Shown in pieces: positions 48,974 to 58,465 of a stretch of 64,000 bases of DNA (position 1 is the first letter of the stretch; the number at the start of each line of letters is the position of its first letter). The DNA is from Amphibacillus sp. MSJ-3 (GTDB taxonomy: Bacteria; Bacillota; Bacilli; Bacillales; Amphibacillaceae), in contig NZ_JAHLQM010000010.1 of the NCBI RefSeq assembly GCF_018919165.1, forward strand, positions 1-64,000. The letters are read 5' to 3'. The notes beneath the pieces were generated by a model. It ran no database searches. It was not told the origin of the DNA and saw nothing but the letters and a program-made list of their open reading frames with translations. Both the position numbers and the translations under genes were made by a program.

Positions 48974-51460
48974 TCAGACTTTTTTTCTTTTCATAAAGAA
49001 AAAGATGATTCCGGTTAAGGAGAGGATTACTCCTGTTAACAAATACTGAAAGATAGGTGTCGCTGTTCCAGGTAGTTTTTGCCCACTACTTGTTAGGGGT
49101 TCTTGTTTTTTTGCTTCCTGGTCAAAGCCCTTATCCTTATCTAAGGAATCTGTTTGCTTATCAGGATTTTCCTGATTATTAGGTTTGTCAGAATCTCCTA
49201 CGTTTTCAGTTTCCGCAGGTTCTTTTGGTGTATCAGGGTTTTCAGGATTCTCAGGAGCTTCGGTGTCTTCAGAACCTGAATCAGAACCTTCAATTGGGCT
49301 GATCTCTGCAAGTACCCGATCCTTTTCGTAAGTCATCCTTACCTTGTAATCATCAGCTGTCACTTGGTCGAATTCACCATTTACTGTATTAGCGGTGATT
49401 AAAGTCAAATTTGTTGGCTTGTCTATTTGATAATTAGAAAGATCTAAAGCTAGATTTCCACCATCAAGGTATACCAGTCCATCTACATTTAGTTGACTTC
49501 CATCATGATTCATTGCAATCGCCAGGTTTCCGGCATCCATTGTTAGGTCTCCTTTTACATCCAAGGTGTCATCTACATTAACTAAAACTGTCCCTTCTTC
49601 TATATAGAGATCACCTTGCCCAAAGGAAGTCGGGGAGGTAGCTTCTAAGGTTCCTTCTTTCAGTAGTGTACCTCCTGAATAGCTGTTATTCCCAGTCAAT
49701 GTTAGTGTACCTGTCCCTTCTTTGGTAAGCATACCACTGCCACTAATATCGTTTCTCCACCAATCATGGGCATTAAATCTTCCTTTTGAAGCATCCATTT
49801 TAACTGTTACATTACTTAGAAATGCACCATAACCATCAGATGCTGTTACCAAATCAAGCCTTCCCCAACCATTTGATTCATCTAATAAAGGGTAACCTGA
49901 TTCAATCTCTGTAGTATATAATACTTCTCTACGCTGTTTATCTGTCAAATAAGGCTGGCGAGTTTCTAATAAAACTTCTGCCCCTTTAGGTACTATCGGA
50001 TCTAAACCTTTTGTACCATTTTGCGGTAAACCATATGTTAGCTTTTCACGGTAAAACGCTTTATTTGCATCATGATCTTCCCATTTTTCTTCATCATAGG
50101 CACTTTCAAACGTATATTCTTCTGTTATGGTATGTGCATATTCATATAAACTCATATTTTGTGATTTTGCTAATTCACCAAATACCTTTTCAGTATTTTT
50201 ATAAGCTTTATCCAAGACCACTTTATTTTCTGAAAGGTTATATGCATAGGCAGTCATTGCTGTAGCTTGAATTCTTGCTCCTATAACATCAAGTGGGGAA
50301 TGCATGCCAGTCACTATTCTATTTTCCCCCATTTGGGCTGCTCTTGTTAAAAATTCAGCATATCTTTCCGGCGTAGCGTATGCAAAACCGAATGTTGTCA
50401 AATAGGCTGCACTTGTGTGCCCACTTGGAAAAGCACCATCCTTGCCTCTTCCGTCTTCTGCAATCCTTTTTACATATTCTAATGCAGGAATAACTTCTAC
50501 ATTTGTATCATATTGCTGATAATGTCTTTCACCTGTTTCTTTTTTACCACCAGAAGCTAATTCTTCTGCAGTACTTTCACCACTCCCAATAGTTGCCCAA
50601 ATAGGTAAGCCGTTTGAATCAACAATTTCTTTTACTTCTCCATCTGAATCCATTCTATAGGGCCTTGGAGAAGAGAAAAAGTATTTAGAAGGATTTGATG
50701 ATGAAGGATTTCTAAATCTAATTAAATGAACCAAATCCATCGCATCTGATAGCTCAGATTCTTCCCATTGTCCCATCCCTTGACCTTCATCTTCGACAGT
50801 CGCTTCTTCTAATAGGGTATTCATTTCATCCTTCGTTCTAATGACACTTGTGATTGGCTTAACGCGATCAACATAAGTGTTAGCTAAAGGTCCAAAAGCC
50901 TCCATCATACTATAGATTTTATCTCTTTGATCATCATAATAAGCTGCTAATGCTTCTTCATCTGTTCGATTTTTAGTCACTTCTTCTACATATTTTATAT
51001 TCGCTCTCCAGGTTTCTGCATTTCTAATTTCTTCATTTGCATATGTTTTCTTATCGGCTACTATTTTAGTCTGATCATTTTTATATCCATCAAAATAAAC
51101 GGTAGGTCCATCACCATATTTAGCTAGAGCACCATTTATACCTGGAGTAATTAATGCAGTTCCGTCCCTCCAGGTTGGTTGATTCATCGACCAGATTTGA
51201 TCAAAACCGTCTAATATTTTTATAAAAGGGTTTGTATCAGCTATATTCATTAAGGTAGGGTCATTAGCATTCCCACCATTATCCACCACCGGTAAAGGAT
51301 ATTCAACTTCGGGAGCATCTGTATTTAACTCATCAGTGGTTCCTTGTGGTTTTGAGGGTTTTGTAACCTCTTGGCTAGCGGCCTGAATAGAAGGACCTGA
51401 TAATGATAGAAGTTGCGATGCAAAAAGGAATAGAATTAATATTTTTTTTGTGAGTTTCAT
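48974..51460 (-). CDS. Surface PAP2-family phosphatase with autotransporter-type beta repeats and an LPGTA anchor
   Basis: 828 residues. Signal peptide (LTKKILILFLFASQLLSLSG, cut after IQAA). PAP2 acid-phosphatase domain (about 60-480) with all three motifs: K-x6-RP in KYFFSSPRPYR, PSGH in GAFPSGHTSAAYL, and R-x5-H-x3-D in NRIVTGMHSPLDVI. Residues about 560-620 contain passenger-type beta-strand repeats (TKEGTGTLTLTGNNSYSGGT and following strands). After an acidic, proline- and asparagine-rich linker comes a sortase-like LPGTA, a hydrophobic helix and a KRKKV tail. The protein is probably wall-anchored. It is inserted between mnmG and rsmG and faces the other way. Phosphate substrate unknown. 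Confidence 0.85.
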   Translation of the reverse strand: MKLTKKILILFLFASQLLSLSGPSIQAASQEVTKPSKPQGTTDELNTDAPEVEYPLPVVDNGGNANDPTLMNIADTNPFIKILDGFDQIWSMNQPTWRDGTALITPGINGALAKYGDGPTVYFDGYKNDQTKIVADKKTYANEEIRNAETWRANIKYVEEVTKNRTDEEALAAYYDDQRDKIYSMMEAFGPLANTYVDRVKPITSVIRTKDEMNTLLEEATVEDEGQGMGQWEESELSDAMDLVHLIRFRNPSSSNPSKYFFSSPRPYRMDSDGEVKEIVDSNGLPIWATIGSGESTAEELASGGKKETGERHYQQYDTNVEVIPALEYVKRIAEDGRGKDGAFPSGHTSAAYLTTFGFAYATPERYAEFLTRAAQMGENRIVTGMHSPLDVIGARIQATAMTAYAYNLSENKVVLDKAYKNTEKVFGELAKSQNMSLYEYAHTITEEYTFESAYDEEKWEDHDANKAFYREKLTYGLPQNGTKGLDPIVPKGAEVLLETRQPYLTDKQRREVLYTTEIESGYPLLDESNGWGRLDLVTASDGYGAFLSNVTVKMDASKGRFNAHDWWRNDISGSGMLTKEGTGTLTLTGNNSYSGGTLLKEGTLEATSPTSFGQGDLYIEEGTVLVNVDDTLDVKGDLTMDAGNLAIAMNHDGSQLNVDGLVYLDGGNLALDLSNYQIDKPTNLTLITANTVNGEFDQVTADDYKVRMTYEKDRVLAEISPIEGSDSGSEDTEAPENPENPDTPKEPAETENVGDSDKPNNQENPDKQTDSLDKDKGFDQEAKKQEPLTSSGQKLPGTATPIFQYLLTGVILSLTGIIFFFMKRKKV

Positions 51461-51626
51461 ACTTTTTTCTCCATTTCCCTTATATATTTTTAAATCACTA
51501 AACCAAACACTTACTATTCTAAAGATGGTATGTTAAGCGAGTATAAGGTATTTGTAAAAGTCATGTGAATTTTACTAGGACTGGACGAAAGTAAGATGAT
51601 TGCTTGGGGCTCTATCCCTAACCTTA

Positions 51627-51725
51627 TCGCAGTGTTACTGTCAGTGGCCTCCCATTTCAAGCATTCGAAGGAAAGTAAGAATTGTGAGAGGGAGATCAAC
51701 TGACAGTGAGGCCCGGTTGGTTCAA
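51627..51725. repeat. Dispersed repeat, copy A
   Basis: About 100 bases similar by eye (around 70-75%) to 60854-60955. Shared core: CCATTTCAAGNATTCNAAGG, then a GGGAGAT and an AACTGANAGTG block. The flanks form an inverted pair (CTGTCAGT/ACTGACAG). The element sits in a 600-base gene-free stretch (51461-52060) upstream of both the phosphatase gene and rsmG, which also contains the hexamer repeat and a copy of the 18-base repeat (51861-51878). Confidence 0.6.
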
Positions 51726-51773
51726 GGGTCCCCTTGTGGGAGTTACAAATTTTTTTGATAGGACGAGTAACCG

Positions 51774-51803
51774 CAGTCCCAGTCCCAGTCCCAGTCCCAG
51801 TCT
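51774..51803. repeat. Hexanucleotide tandem repeat (CAGTCC)
   Basis: Four exact CAGTCC units and one CAGTCT in a row (51774-51803). A palindromic GGTAGACTATATCTACC follows at about 51820-51836. No coding frame over the tract is supported. Confidence 0.9.
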
Positions 51804-52060
51804 GTGGGGGATAGGGGTAGGTAGACTATATCTACCACACCCTTTAGGACCAAATCCCATTGATTGAAGTTTCACTTTTTAATTGTGTTGCCATGATTTG
51901 TCTTAAGGTGTAATTAGCAGATAAAACGGGATGAACTAAATAAATCAAATATGAATGGATAGACAAATTAGAGTTAAACTTGTACTATATTGAACAAGGG
52001 CAAATTGCAATAGAGATTTAATTTTTACGGTAAAATATGTATGAATGAAAGGAAATCGAT

Positions 52061-52777
52061 ATGAAGCTTGAATACTTTATTGAGAAACTTAGCGATCATG
52101 GGATAGCGCTATCTGAACAACAAATTAATCAGTTTGACATTTATTATCAAACATTAATTGAATGGAATAAAAAAATGAATCTAACAGCTATTACAGAGCG
52201 GGATGAGGTTTATTTAAAACACTTTTATGACTCAATAACGGCAAGCTTTTATTTAGATTTGACAAAACCACTAACGATTTGTGATGTTGGAGCTGGGGCT
52301 GGTTTTCCTAGTATTCCATTGAAAATCTGTTTTCCTCATTTAAAGGTGACAATCGTTGATTCATTAAAAAAACGCATTACCTTTTTAAATCATTTAGCAA
52401 GTGAATTAGGATTAACGGATGTCACTTTTTATCATGATCGGGCAGAATTATTTGCACGAAATAAAAACTACCGCCAACAATTTGATCTTGTCACAGCAAG
52501 AGCAGTAGCTAAAATGTCTGTTTTAACGGAATTATGCCTCCCGTTAGTCAAATTAAATGGTAAATTTATTGCACTGAAAGGGCCCAATGCTGAAACGGAA
52601 TTGAATGAGGCAGATCGGGCAATTAAATTATTAGGTGGTCAATTGGAAAATTTATTTACGATAAATCTGCCGGATGATCAGGGGGAGCGGAATATAATTA
52701 TTGTAAATAAAACTAAACCAACACCAAAGACTTACCCAAGAAAACCAGGGACACCAAATAAATCACCAATAGTTTAG
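52061..52777 (+). CDS. rsmG: 16S rRNA (guanine527-N7)-methyltransferase RsmG
   Basis: Methylates G527 in the 530 loop; loss gives low-level streptomycin resistance in many bacteria. SAM-binding motif [16 protein letters not shown], then [15 protein letters not shown], and the active-site region [12 protein letters not shown]. 238 residues. ATG with AAAGGAAATC. It lies near mnmG but is separated from it by the inserted gene. Confidence 0.95.
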   Translation: MKLEYFIEKLSDHGIALSEQQINQFDIYYQTLIEWNKKMNLTAITERDEVYLKHFYDSITASFYLDLTKPLTICDVGAGAGFPSIPLKICFPHLKVTIVDSLKKRITFLNHLASELGLTDVTFYHDRAELFARNKNYRQQFDLVTARAVAKMSVLTELCLPLVKLNGKFIALKGPNAETELNEADRAIKLLGGQLENLFTINLPDDQGERNIIIVNKTKPTPKTYPRKPGTPNKSPIV

Positions 52778-52785
52778 TTATTTAA

Positions 52786-52821
52786 CCCACTCTGAATCTA
52801 CTCGGAGTGGTTTTAGGCTTT
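52786..52821 (+). terminator. Terminator of rsmG
   Basis: CCACTC/GAGTGG hairpin (52787-52810) with flanking TTTT, then a second T run. Confidence 0.65.
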
Positions 52822-52848
52822 TAGAAAAACAATTTCGATTCATTTATC

Positions 52849-52877
52849 TTGGGGGAATTTTCTTCTTATGATATAAT
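52849..52877 (+). promoter_or_regulatory. Possible sigma-A promoter upstream of noc
   Basis: TTGGGG (52849-52854) and TATAAT (52872-52877) with 17 bases between. The leader to noc would be about 270 bases and includes a parS site. Other AT-rich promoter-like sequences nearby (52990-53040) are weaker alternatives. Confidence 0.45.
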
Positions 52878-53094
52878 AAGAACATACATTCGGTTTAATC
52901 AAGAAAAGGAATTTCACTGGTGTATGATCAAGAGTATCTTTGCTTGATTTCTATCAGATAAGTCTTATCGCTTAGTAAAACGTCGATAATTTTTGTTAAT
53001 CCTTTATGATATTAAAGGAATTTATGATAGAATAATAGAAGTATATCAATATGAATAAATATTCCCTTAATAAACGGAAACGTGTTTAGCTGAA

Positions 53095-53110
53095 TGTTTC
53101 ACGTGAAACA
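53095..53110. promoter_or_regulatory. parS: parS site 1
   Basis: TGTTTCACGTGAAACA, a perfect 16-bp match to the ParB-binding consensus, in the noc leader 43 bases before the start codon. ParB spreading here could affect noc transcription. Confidence 0.97.
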
Positions 53111-53152
53111 TTCAACTTCTATTTATAAGTTTAATAGGGAAATTGAAAAAGG

Positions 53153-54025
53153 GTGGTGTTTATTATATTACCTCCATTTAGTCGGATATTTGGTATTAGT
53201 GATAAAGAGGAAGCGGCTGAAGCAGAAGTGTATAGTCAAGATGAAGTTGTACAAATTTCTCTTAATGAAATTACACCTAATCGATATCAACCTCGTACAA
53301 TATTTAATCAAGAGAAAATTGAGGAATTGGCCCAGACTATACATACCCACGGAATGATTCAACCAATTGTTGTAAGGGAAATCGATAATGGTGAGCAAAA
53401 GTATGAAATTATCGCAGGAGAACGTCGATTTCGTGCAGTGACAAGCTTAGGCTGGGAAACAGTGCCTGCCATTGTAAGACAGATGAATGATAAAGAAACT
53501 GCATCTGTTGCACTGATAGAGAATTTACAGCGTGAAGAACTTACAGTGATTGAAGAGGCAAAGGCATATGAAAAATTATTAAATATTCATGAACTCACTC
53601 AAGAGGCCTTAGCCCAAAGGTTAGGGAAAAGTCAGTCAACAATTGCAAATAAACTTAGATTATTAAAGTTACCAGACACCGTTCAAACAGCTATTTTAAA
53701 TAAATCGATAACAGAAAGACATGCGCGAGCATTAATTGTTTTAAAAGATGAAGAGAAGCAAACAGCACTATTAAATGAAATTATAGATAAACATTTGAAT
53801 GTTAAACAAACTGAAGCAAGAATAGAGAAGATTTTATCCGTTGAGCCTAAAAAGAAAAAGCCGAAGCTCAAAGGTTTTAATAAAGATATCCGAATTGCAA
53901 TGAATACGATTAAACAATCCCTTCATATGGTAGCTGATACCGGTGTTGATTTGGAAACAAAAGAAGAAGATCTAGATGATTATTATCAAATTACAATTAA
54001 AATAGCCAAAAATAAAAAGAAATAA
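53153..54025 (+). CDS. noc: Nucleoid occlusion protein Noc
   Basis: ParB-like CTP-dependent DNA-binding protein that blocks Z-ring assembly over the nucleoid. ParB N-domain ([13 protein letters not shown], then the [11 protein letters not shown]-binding motif), helix-turn-helix [21 protein letters not shown]-terminal dimerisation. About 290 residues. N-terminal FSRIFG is the amphipathic membrane-targeting helix. The exact start is unclear: GTG codons at 53153 and 53156 lie within the SD-like GGGTGGTG, and the family's N-terminus would fit a start near 53165 at a non-standard ATA. The parS upstream and the close soj-parB pair fit the segregation locus. Confidence 0.92.
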   Translation: MVFIILPPFSRIFGISDKEEAAEAEVYSQDEVVQISLNEITPNRYQPRTIFNQEKIEELAQTIHTHGMIQPIVVREIDNGEQKYEIIAGERRFRAVTSLGWETVPAIVRQMNDKETASVALIENLQREELTVIEEAKAYEKLLNIHELTQEALAQRLGKSQSTIANKLRLLKLPDTVQTAILNKSITERHARALIVLKDEEKQTALLNEIIDKHLNVKQTEARIEKILSVEPKKKKPKLKGFNKDIRIAMNTIKQSLHMVADTGVDLETKEEDLDDYYQITIKIAKNKKK

Positions 54026-54029
54026 GAGT

Positions 54030-54068
54030 TGAACCTATCTTTTTTTGTTAAGATAGGTTTTTATTTTC
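54030..54068 (+). terminator. Terminator of noc
   Basis: AACCTATCTT/AAGATAGGTT hairpin (54032-54059) followed by TTTATTTT. Confidence 0.85.
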
Positions 54069-54202
54069 AGTTAATAGATGATTTTGCTTAGCTAATCGTT
54101 TAATTCTACTATTATCATAGATTTACATTTTATTACGATGTTTATTTGATAAAAAAGTGATAGAATAGAAAAAGAAGAGTTTTAAGTTAGGTAGGTGACA
54201 AG

Positions 54203-54976
54203 ATGGGAAAAGTAATCGCCGTAGCAAATCAAAAGGGCGGTGTAGGGAAGACGACATCAGCAGTTAACTTGAGTGCAGGATTAGCTCATTTTGGTTATAA
54301 GACATTACTAGTTGATATCGATCCACAGGGTAACGCAACAAGTGGGATTGGTATTAATAAAGCAGATATCGACCGGTGTATTTATAATGTACTTGTTGAA
54401 GATTTAACAACAGAGGATGTATCCGTAGCAACAGATATTCCTAATTTGGATGTTATACCAGCTACCATTCAATTGGCTGGAGCAGAAATTGAATTAGTGC
54501 CAACGATTTCAAGAGAAGTTCGTCTGAAAAAGGCATTAGAACCTTCAATTGATCATTACGACTATATCATTATTGACTGTCCACCATCACTAGGACTTCT
54601 AACGCTTAATTCATTAACCGCAGCAGATAGCGTTATTATCCCTGTTCAATGTGAATACTATGCGTTGGAAGGTTTAAGCCAACTGTTAAATACGGTTAGA
54701 CTTGTACAAAAACATCTCAATAAGCAATTAAAGATTGAAGGTGTCTTACTGACAATGCTTGATGCAAGAACTAATTTAGGCTTACAAGTTATTGAGGAAG
54801 TCAAAAAGTACTTTCAAGATAAAGTTTATAAATCGATCATTCCAAGAAATGTTCGATTAGGGGAAGCACCTAGTTATGGTCAGCCAATCATTACTTATGA
54901 TTCTAAATCAAAAGGTGCAGAAGTCTATCTTGAGTTAGCAAAGGAAGTGATTGCCAATGGCGAGAGGGTTAGGTAA
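54203..54976 (+). CDS. soj: Chromosome segregation ATPase Soj (ParA)
   Basis: Deviant Walker-A ATPase: KGGVGKTTSAVNLSAGLA at residues 11-28, the switch region VDIDPQGNATSGIG, and IIDCPPSLGLLTLN. In B. subtilis it regulates DnaA and works with ParB and parS. 257 residues. ATG with SD TAGGTAGGTGA. Overlaps the parB start by about 20 bases. Confidence 0.96.
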   Translation: MGKVIAVANQKGGVGKTTSAVNLSAGLAHFGYKTLLVDIDPQGNATSGIGINKADIDRCIYNVLVEDLTTEDVSVATDIPNLDVIPATIQLAGAEIELVPTISREVRLKKALEPSIDHYDYIIIDCPPSLGLLTLNSLTAADSVIIPVQCEYYALEGLSQLLNTVRLVQKHLNKQLKIEGVLLTMLDARTNLGLQVIEEVKKYFQDKVYKSIIPRNVRLGEAPSYGQPIITYDSKSKGAEVYLELAKEVIANGERVR

Positions 54977-55802
54977 GGGGATTAATGCTTTTTTCCCTGA
55001 ATTAGTTGAAGAGGAAGAGGATTTAGATCAAGTAATTGAATTAGATATAGCTAGTTGCCGTCCAAATCCGTATCAACCCCGAAAGTCTTTTCAAGTTGAA
55101 GCAATTGAAGAATTAAAAAACTCTATTTTAGAATATGGTATTATTCAACCTTTACTTGTCAGACAATCAATTAAAGGCTATGAAATTATAGCAGGTGAAC
55201 GTCGGTTTCGTGCTGCTAAAGAGGCTGGATTAGAAACAATTCCTGTTATTGTTAAGGAATTAGATGATCAAAAGATGATGGAAATAGCCCTTTTAGAGAA
55301 CTTACAAAGGGAAAATTTAACGCCAATTGAAGAGGCGCAAGCTTACGTTAATTTGATGAAATCATATGATTTAACTCAAGAGGATTTATCAAAACGACTT
55401 GGAAAGAGTAGACCCCATATCGCTAATCAAGTCCGCCTGTTACAGTTACCAGAACAAGTGACAGCAATGATTAATAATGGAGAATTATCAATGGGCCACG
55501 GCCGAGCACTGTTGGGTCTAAAAGATAAAAATAAGCTAGCAAGCGTTATTCGAAAAATTACCCAGGAAAAATTAAATGTTAGACAAGTTGAGACACTTGT
55601 TCAGCAATTAAATGATAACAAACCTAAAAAGGCAAAAAGCAAAGAAAAGAAAGATATTTTTATAACAGAATACGAAAATAAATTGCGTGATCATTTAGGC
55701 ACAAGTGTTAAAATTCACAAAGGTAAGAAAAAAGGTAAAATTGAAATTGACTTCTTTAACAATGAAGATCTTAATCGAATTCTGGAAATACTTCAAAAAT
55801 AG
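54957..55802 (+). CDS. parB: Chromosome partitioning protein Spo0J (ParB)
   Basis: CTP-dependent clamp that loads at parS, spreads and recruits SMC. ParB/Srx domain with PNPYQPRKSF, GERRFRAAKEAGLE (CTP binding) and the LENLQRENLTPIEEA segment; HTH KRLGKSRPHIANQVRLLQL; basic C-terminus. About 281 residues from the ATG at 54957 with GGAAGTG; it overlaps soj. Confidence 0.96.
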   Translation: MARGLGKGINAFFPELVEEEEDLDQVIELDIASCRPNPYQPRKSFQVEAIEELKNSILEYGIIQPLLVRQSIKGYEIIAGERRFRAAKEAGLETIPVIVKELDDQKMMEIALLENLQRENLTPIEEAQAYVNLMKSYDLTQEDLSKRLGKSRPHIANQVRLLQLPEQVTAMINNGELSMGHGRALLGLKDKNKLASVIRKITQEKLNVRQVETLVQQLNDNKPKKAKSKEKKDIFITEYENKLRDHLGTSVKIHKGKKKGKIEIDFFNNEDLNRILEILQK

Positions 55803-55842
55803 GTACTTAATATTTGAGAGAGTTAATGGAAGATTAGATTGC

Positions 55843-55888
55843 TGGACTATGTCTTAACCAATTATAATGTTGGCTAGGGCATAGTCCA
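55843..55888 (+). terminator. Hairpin behind parB
   Basis: TGGACTATG/CATAGTCCA (9 bp) with a 28-base partly structured loop. The T run is weak, so termination is likely but not certain. The gap 55803-56299 otherwise holds parS site 2 and about 300 bases without recognisable content. Confidence 0.5.
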
Positions 55889-55947
55889 ATTTATTTCTAG
55901 CATACTGACTGTCAGCTAACCACTGAGAAAAAAGTTCATTTAATGAT

Positions 55948-55963
55948 TGTTTCACGTGAAACA
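55948..55963. promoter_or_regulatory. parS: parS site 2
   Basis: Perfect TGTTTCACGTGAAACA within a longer palindrome that extends to GATTGTTTC and GAAACAATC. 145 bases behind parB. Confidence 0.97.
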
Positions 55964-56299
55964 ATCATCAACCATTAGAACAAAACGCCTCTAATTCTTT
56001 AACTTATAAAAGAAACCCGAAAAAAATAGGAAAGATTAAAATTGTGAATGGGGGCTTAGGGTTGGAAAGTCTAGTAGGATTAGTAAGTATATCGTTACAG
56101 AATGGGTGATAGTGTCCGCCTTGATCAAGAAAATGACAAATATAAATCGCTGATTAACGGATTGTAAGATTCGGTCTCTGTCACACAAGGAAAAGCCAGA
56201 AGGATAAGTGAGAGATCAAGGATTAGAAAAAATTGATATCTCAATCTAAGGCTGACTGTGGGATGAAGGTATATTTTTAAAAAGAAAATAAACCTTCAA

Positions 56300-56884
56300 T
56301 TATTGTGATGCTGTTTCCTCTTTAAAATAGAGATATTCTGAGTAAAGTAAAGCACGTGAAATGATCTCTGCTTGTTGAATAACAAGATGGAGTCTTGTAT
56401 TTTGTAAGGTTAAAAAATCTACAGGGGAAGTTGCATTCACAATCCCCGTTAAGTGGAAGTGTCCAACCTCTGGCAGATCCTTTTTAAGTGCTAACCCTGG
56501 TTTTAGGGCACCGATACTTGCATTGATATATCCAATGGAACTTGCTTTACCTAAACACGCATCAATTCCAATTACAAATGCATCAGGATGACGTTGATCA
56601 ATTTGTTTTAGTTGTTTTTTTAAATTGAGGGCATGAATGGGACTCTGAAGTGTACCATAAACGATGTAGTTAGATTGCTTCCTTTTGGTTAGAAGGGAAC
56701 CTGTAATCGGTCCTAAAGCATCGCCAGTTGACCGGTCAGAACCGATACAAACAATGACAAAGTCTGTTGGTTGTTTAGGCAACCATTGATAAATAAATTC
56801 TCCTATTTTTTGATGAACAAATTGATCTGTATAACACAAGCTCAATTTCGTTGGACGAGATTGGGCTTGATTAGATAATTTCAT
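56300..56884 (-). CDS. yyaC: YyaC-family spore protein (DUF1256)
   Basis: Sporulation-associated protein related in fold to the spore germination protease Gpr. Conserved segments VIVCIGSDRSTGDALGPITG, FVIGIDACLG and GNVTSPVDF-like NATSPVDFLTLQNTRL. 194 residues from the ATG at 56884; an ATG at 56893 abuts the SD. Upstream on the minus strand TATACTA with CGTATA 18 bases before it partially resembles a sigma-G promoter. Role unknown. Confidence 0.88.
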   Translation of the reverse strand: MKLSNQAQSRPTKLSLCYTDQFVHQKIGEFIYQWLPKQPTDFVIVCIGSDRSTGDALGPITGSLLTKRKQSNYIVYGTLQSPIHALNLKKQLKQIDQRHPDAFVIGIDACLGKASSIGYINASIGALKPGLALKKDLPEVGHFHLTGIVNATSPVDFLTLQNTRLHLVIQQAEIISRALLYSEYLYFKEETASQ

Positions 56885-56963
56885 AGTTTGCATACCTCCA
56901 TCATATTTTTATTAGTATACGACTTATAATTCGTTTCTATACGTAAAAGATGGAGGCAGACTA

Positions 56964-57977
56964 ATGAAAAAGAGTATACAATGGAGTTTTCTAATTGTAA
57001 GTGCTGTAATCGGAGCAGGCTATGCTTCCGGTCGAGAAATATGGCTTTTTTTTGGTCCAAACAGTGGACTAGCTATTGTCTTGTTTACAATCTTGTTTGC
57101 TATCAGCAACTATAGTGTTCTGTCAATCAGCTTTCGATATCAAACAAGTCATTATACACCAGTCTTGCAATCTTTGGCTGGTAAAAAAGCTTATCATCTC
57201 TATGATTTTATGATGATCGTCTACTTAGTATTTACGACAATGATTATGATTGCAGGCAGTGGGGTGACTTTTCAAGCTTATCGGCTGCCGGAGTGGATCG
57301 GGATTCTATTCATCGTTTTTATGCTTATTTGGGCATTTAGCCATAAGCTTGATCAAGTGATAAATATCAATACAGTGATTATTCCGGTTTTGCTCATTGC
57401 ATTGTTTATTTTATTAGGTGTTTTTCTAAAAAAACAACCTTTAATTTTACAAGATGAAATGATAAAACCAAGATATTTAAAAGCAGTAGCCTTTACTTCT
57501 GTCAATATTTTACCGATTATTTCAGTAATAGGGGCAGTCGGTAAAAAAATTAATTCAAAAACTGAAATTGTATTAACAAGTATAATTAGTGCACTTATAC
57601 TTGGCTTGTTATCTTTTGTTTACAATTATAGCTTGTCAATGATAGCAACAGAGATTGATAAATTTGAAATGCCGATTTATGCTATCTTAATTAAGTTTCC
57701 AAGTTTGATCTTATTAGGATTTTCACTTATCCTCTGGATTGCCATCTACACAACGGCAATTGCCTCCATGCTTGGCCTAATCTCACGTTTTCAATCAAAA
57801 AGTCATTTAAGTCAACTTCAATTAGCGATTCTAATCCTTCTTATGATCACACCATTTTCATTTGGGGGATTCCAATTTCTAGTGGAATTAATTTATCCGC
57901 TTTATGGAGTATTCAACTTGTATTTATTAATTAAATTATTGATTTATCCATTTCGAGAATTATTAATAAAAAAATGA
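56964..57977 (+). CDS. YkvI-type polytopic membrane protein
   Basis: 337 residues with about ten predicted TMs and an IGAGYASGREIWLFFGPNSG motif near the N-terminus, typical of the YkvI family (LeuT-like fold, function unknown). C-terminus basic (LIYPFRELLIKK). ATG with GGAGG. Divergent from yyaC; possibly a solute transporter, but no substrate can be named. Confidence 0.75.
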   Translation: MKKSIQWSFLIVSAVIGAGYASGREIWLFFGPNSGLAIVLFTILFAISNYSVLSISFRYQTSHYTPVLQSLAGKKAYHLYDFMMIVYLVFTTMIMIAGSGVTFQAYRLPEWIGILFIVFMLIWAFSHKLDQVININTVIIPVLLIALFILLGVFLKKQPLILQDEMIKPRYLKAVAFTSVNILPIISVIGAVGKKINSKTEIVLTSIISALILGLLSFVYNYSLSMIATEIDKFEMPIYAILIKFPSLILLGFSLILWIAIYTTAIASMLGLISRFQSKSHLSQLQLAILILLMITPFSFGGFQFLVELIYPLYGVFNLYLLIKLLIYPFRELLIKK

Positions 57978-58023
57978 TAAAATATGTGTAGCGATGGTGA
58001 CAATAAGAGAGGGGCATCAATAA

Positions 58024-58224
58024 ATGAAAAAAGATTATAAACTTAATGACTATGTAGAAATGAAGAAACCACATCCCTGCGGTGAAAACAGATGGAAAAT
58101 CATCCGAATGGGCATGGATATTCGGATTAAATGTCAAGGTTGTGACCACAGTGTTTTAATCCCCCGTCGGAAATTTGAAAAAAATTTAAAGAAAGTTGTT
58201 CAATCGGCGGAGCAGGTCGATTAG
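58024..58224 (+). CDS. yyzM: DUF951 protein (YyzM-like)
   Basis: 66 residues with the family core HPCGENRWKIIRMGMDIRIKC and CxxC pairs (PCG, CQGC) that suggest zinc binding. Basic C-terminus. ATG with AGAGGGGC upstream. It keeps the position before ychF seen in B. subtilis. Function unknown. Confidence 0.85.
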   Translation: MKKDYKLNDYVEMKKPHPCGENRWKIIRMGMDIRIKCQGCDHSVLIPRRKFEKNLKKVVQSAEQVD

Positions 58225-58264
58225 TAGCTGTCAAAGAATCTTACTGACAAATAAAAGCGAAAAA

Positions 58265-58280
58265 GTTTCACGTGGAACAA
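58265..58280. promoter_or_regulatory. parS: Degenerate parS site
   Basis: AGTTTCACGTGGAACA: two differences from the consensus, one of which (TGG for TGA in the right half) is common among natural sites. Located between yyzM and ychF. Confidence 0.7.
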
Positions 58281-58465
58281 TTTAAAAGATTTGTAGGGAA
58301 TAATGACCTGTATTTAAAATTAGCTTGTCTAAAAGGCAATTATATAGGGAGTTAAACGAGTAAAAACCAAGTATGATTAACTTGAGTTTTAACTCAACGA
58401 AAACTATAATGGTAAAGAAGTAACGTTCATTTGAGCGGGGATATCATTAAGGAGTGGAATATTGA

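Noticed and set aside
51514-51699. 61-codon open frame on the minus strand
   Set aside because: It covers the dispersed repeat; the same frame is not open in the second copy and there is no SD.
51774-51803. CRISPR-like tandem repeat
   Set aside because: The unit is only 6 bases with no spacers; no cas gene is present in the window.
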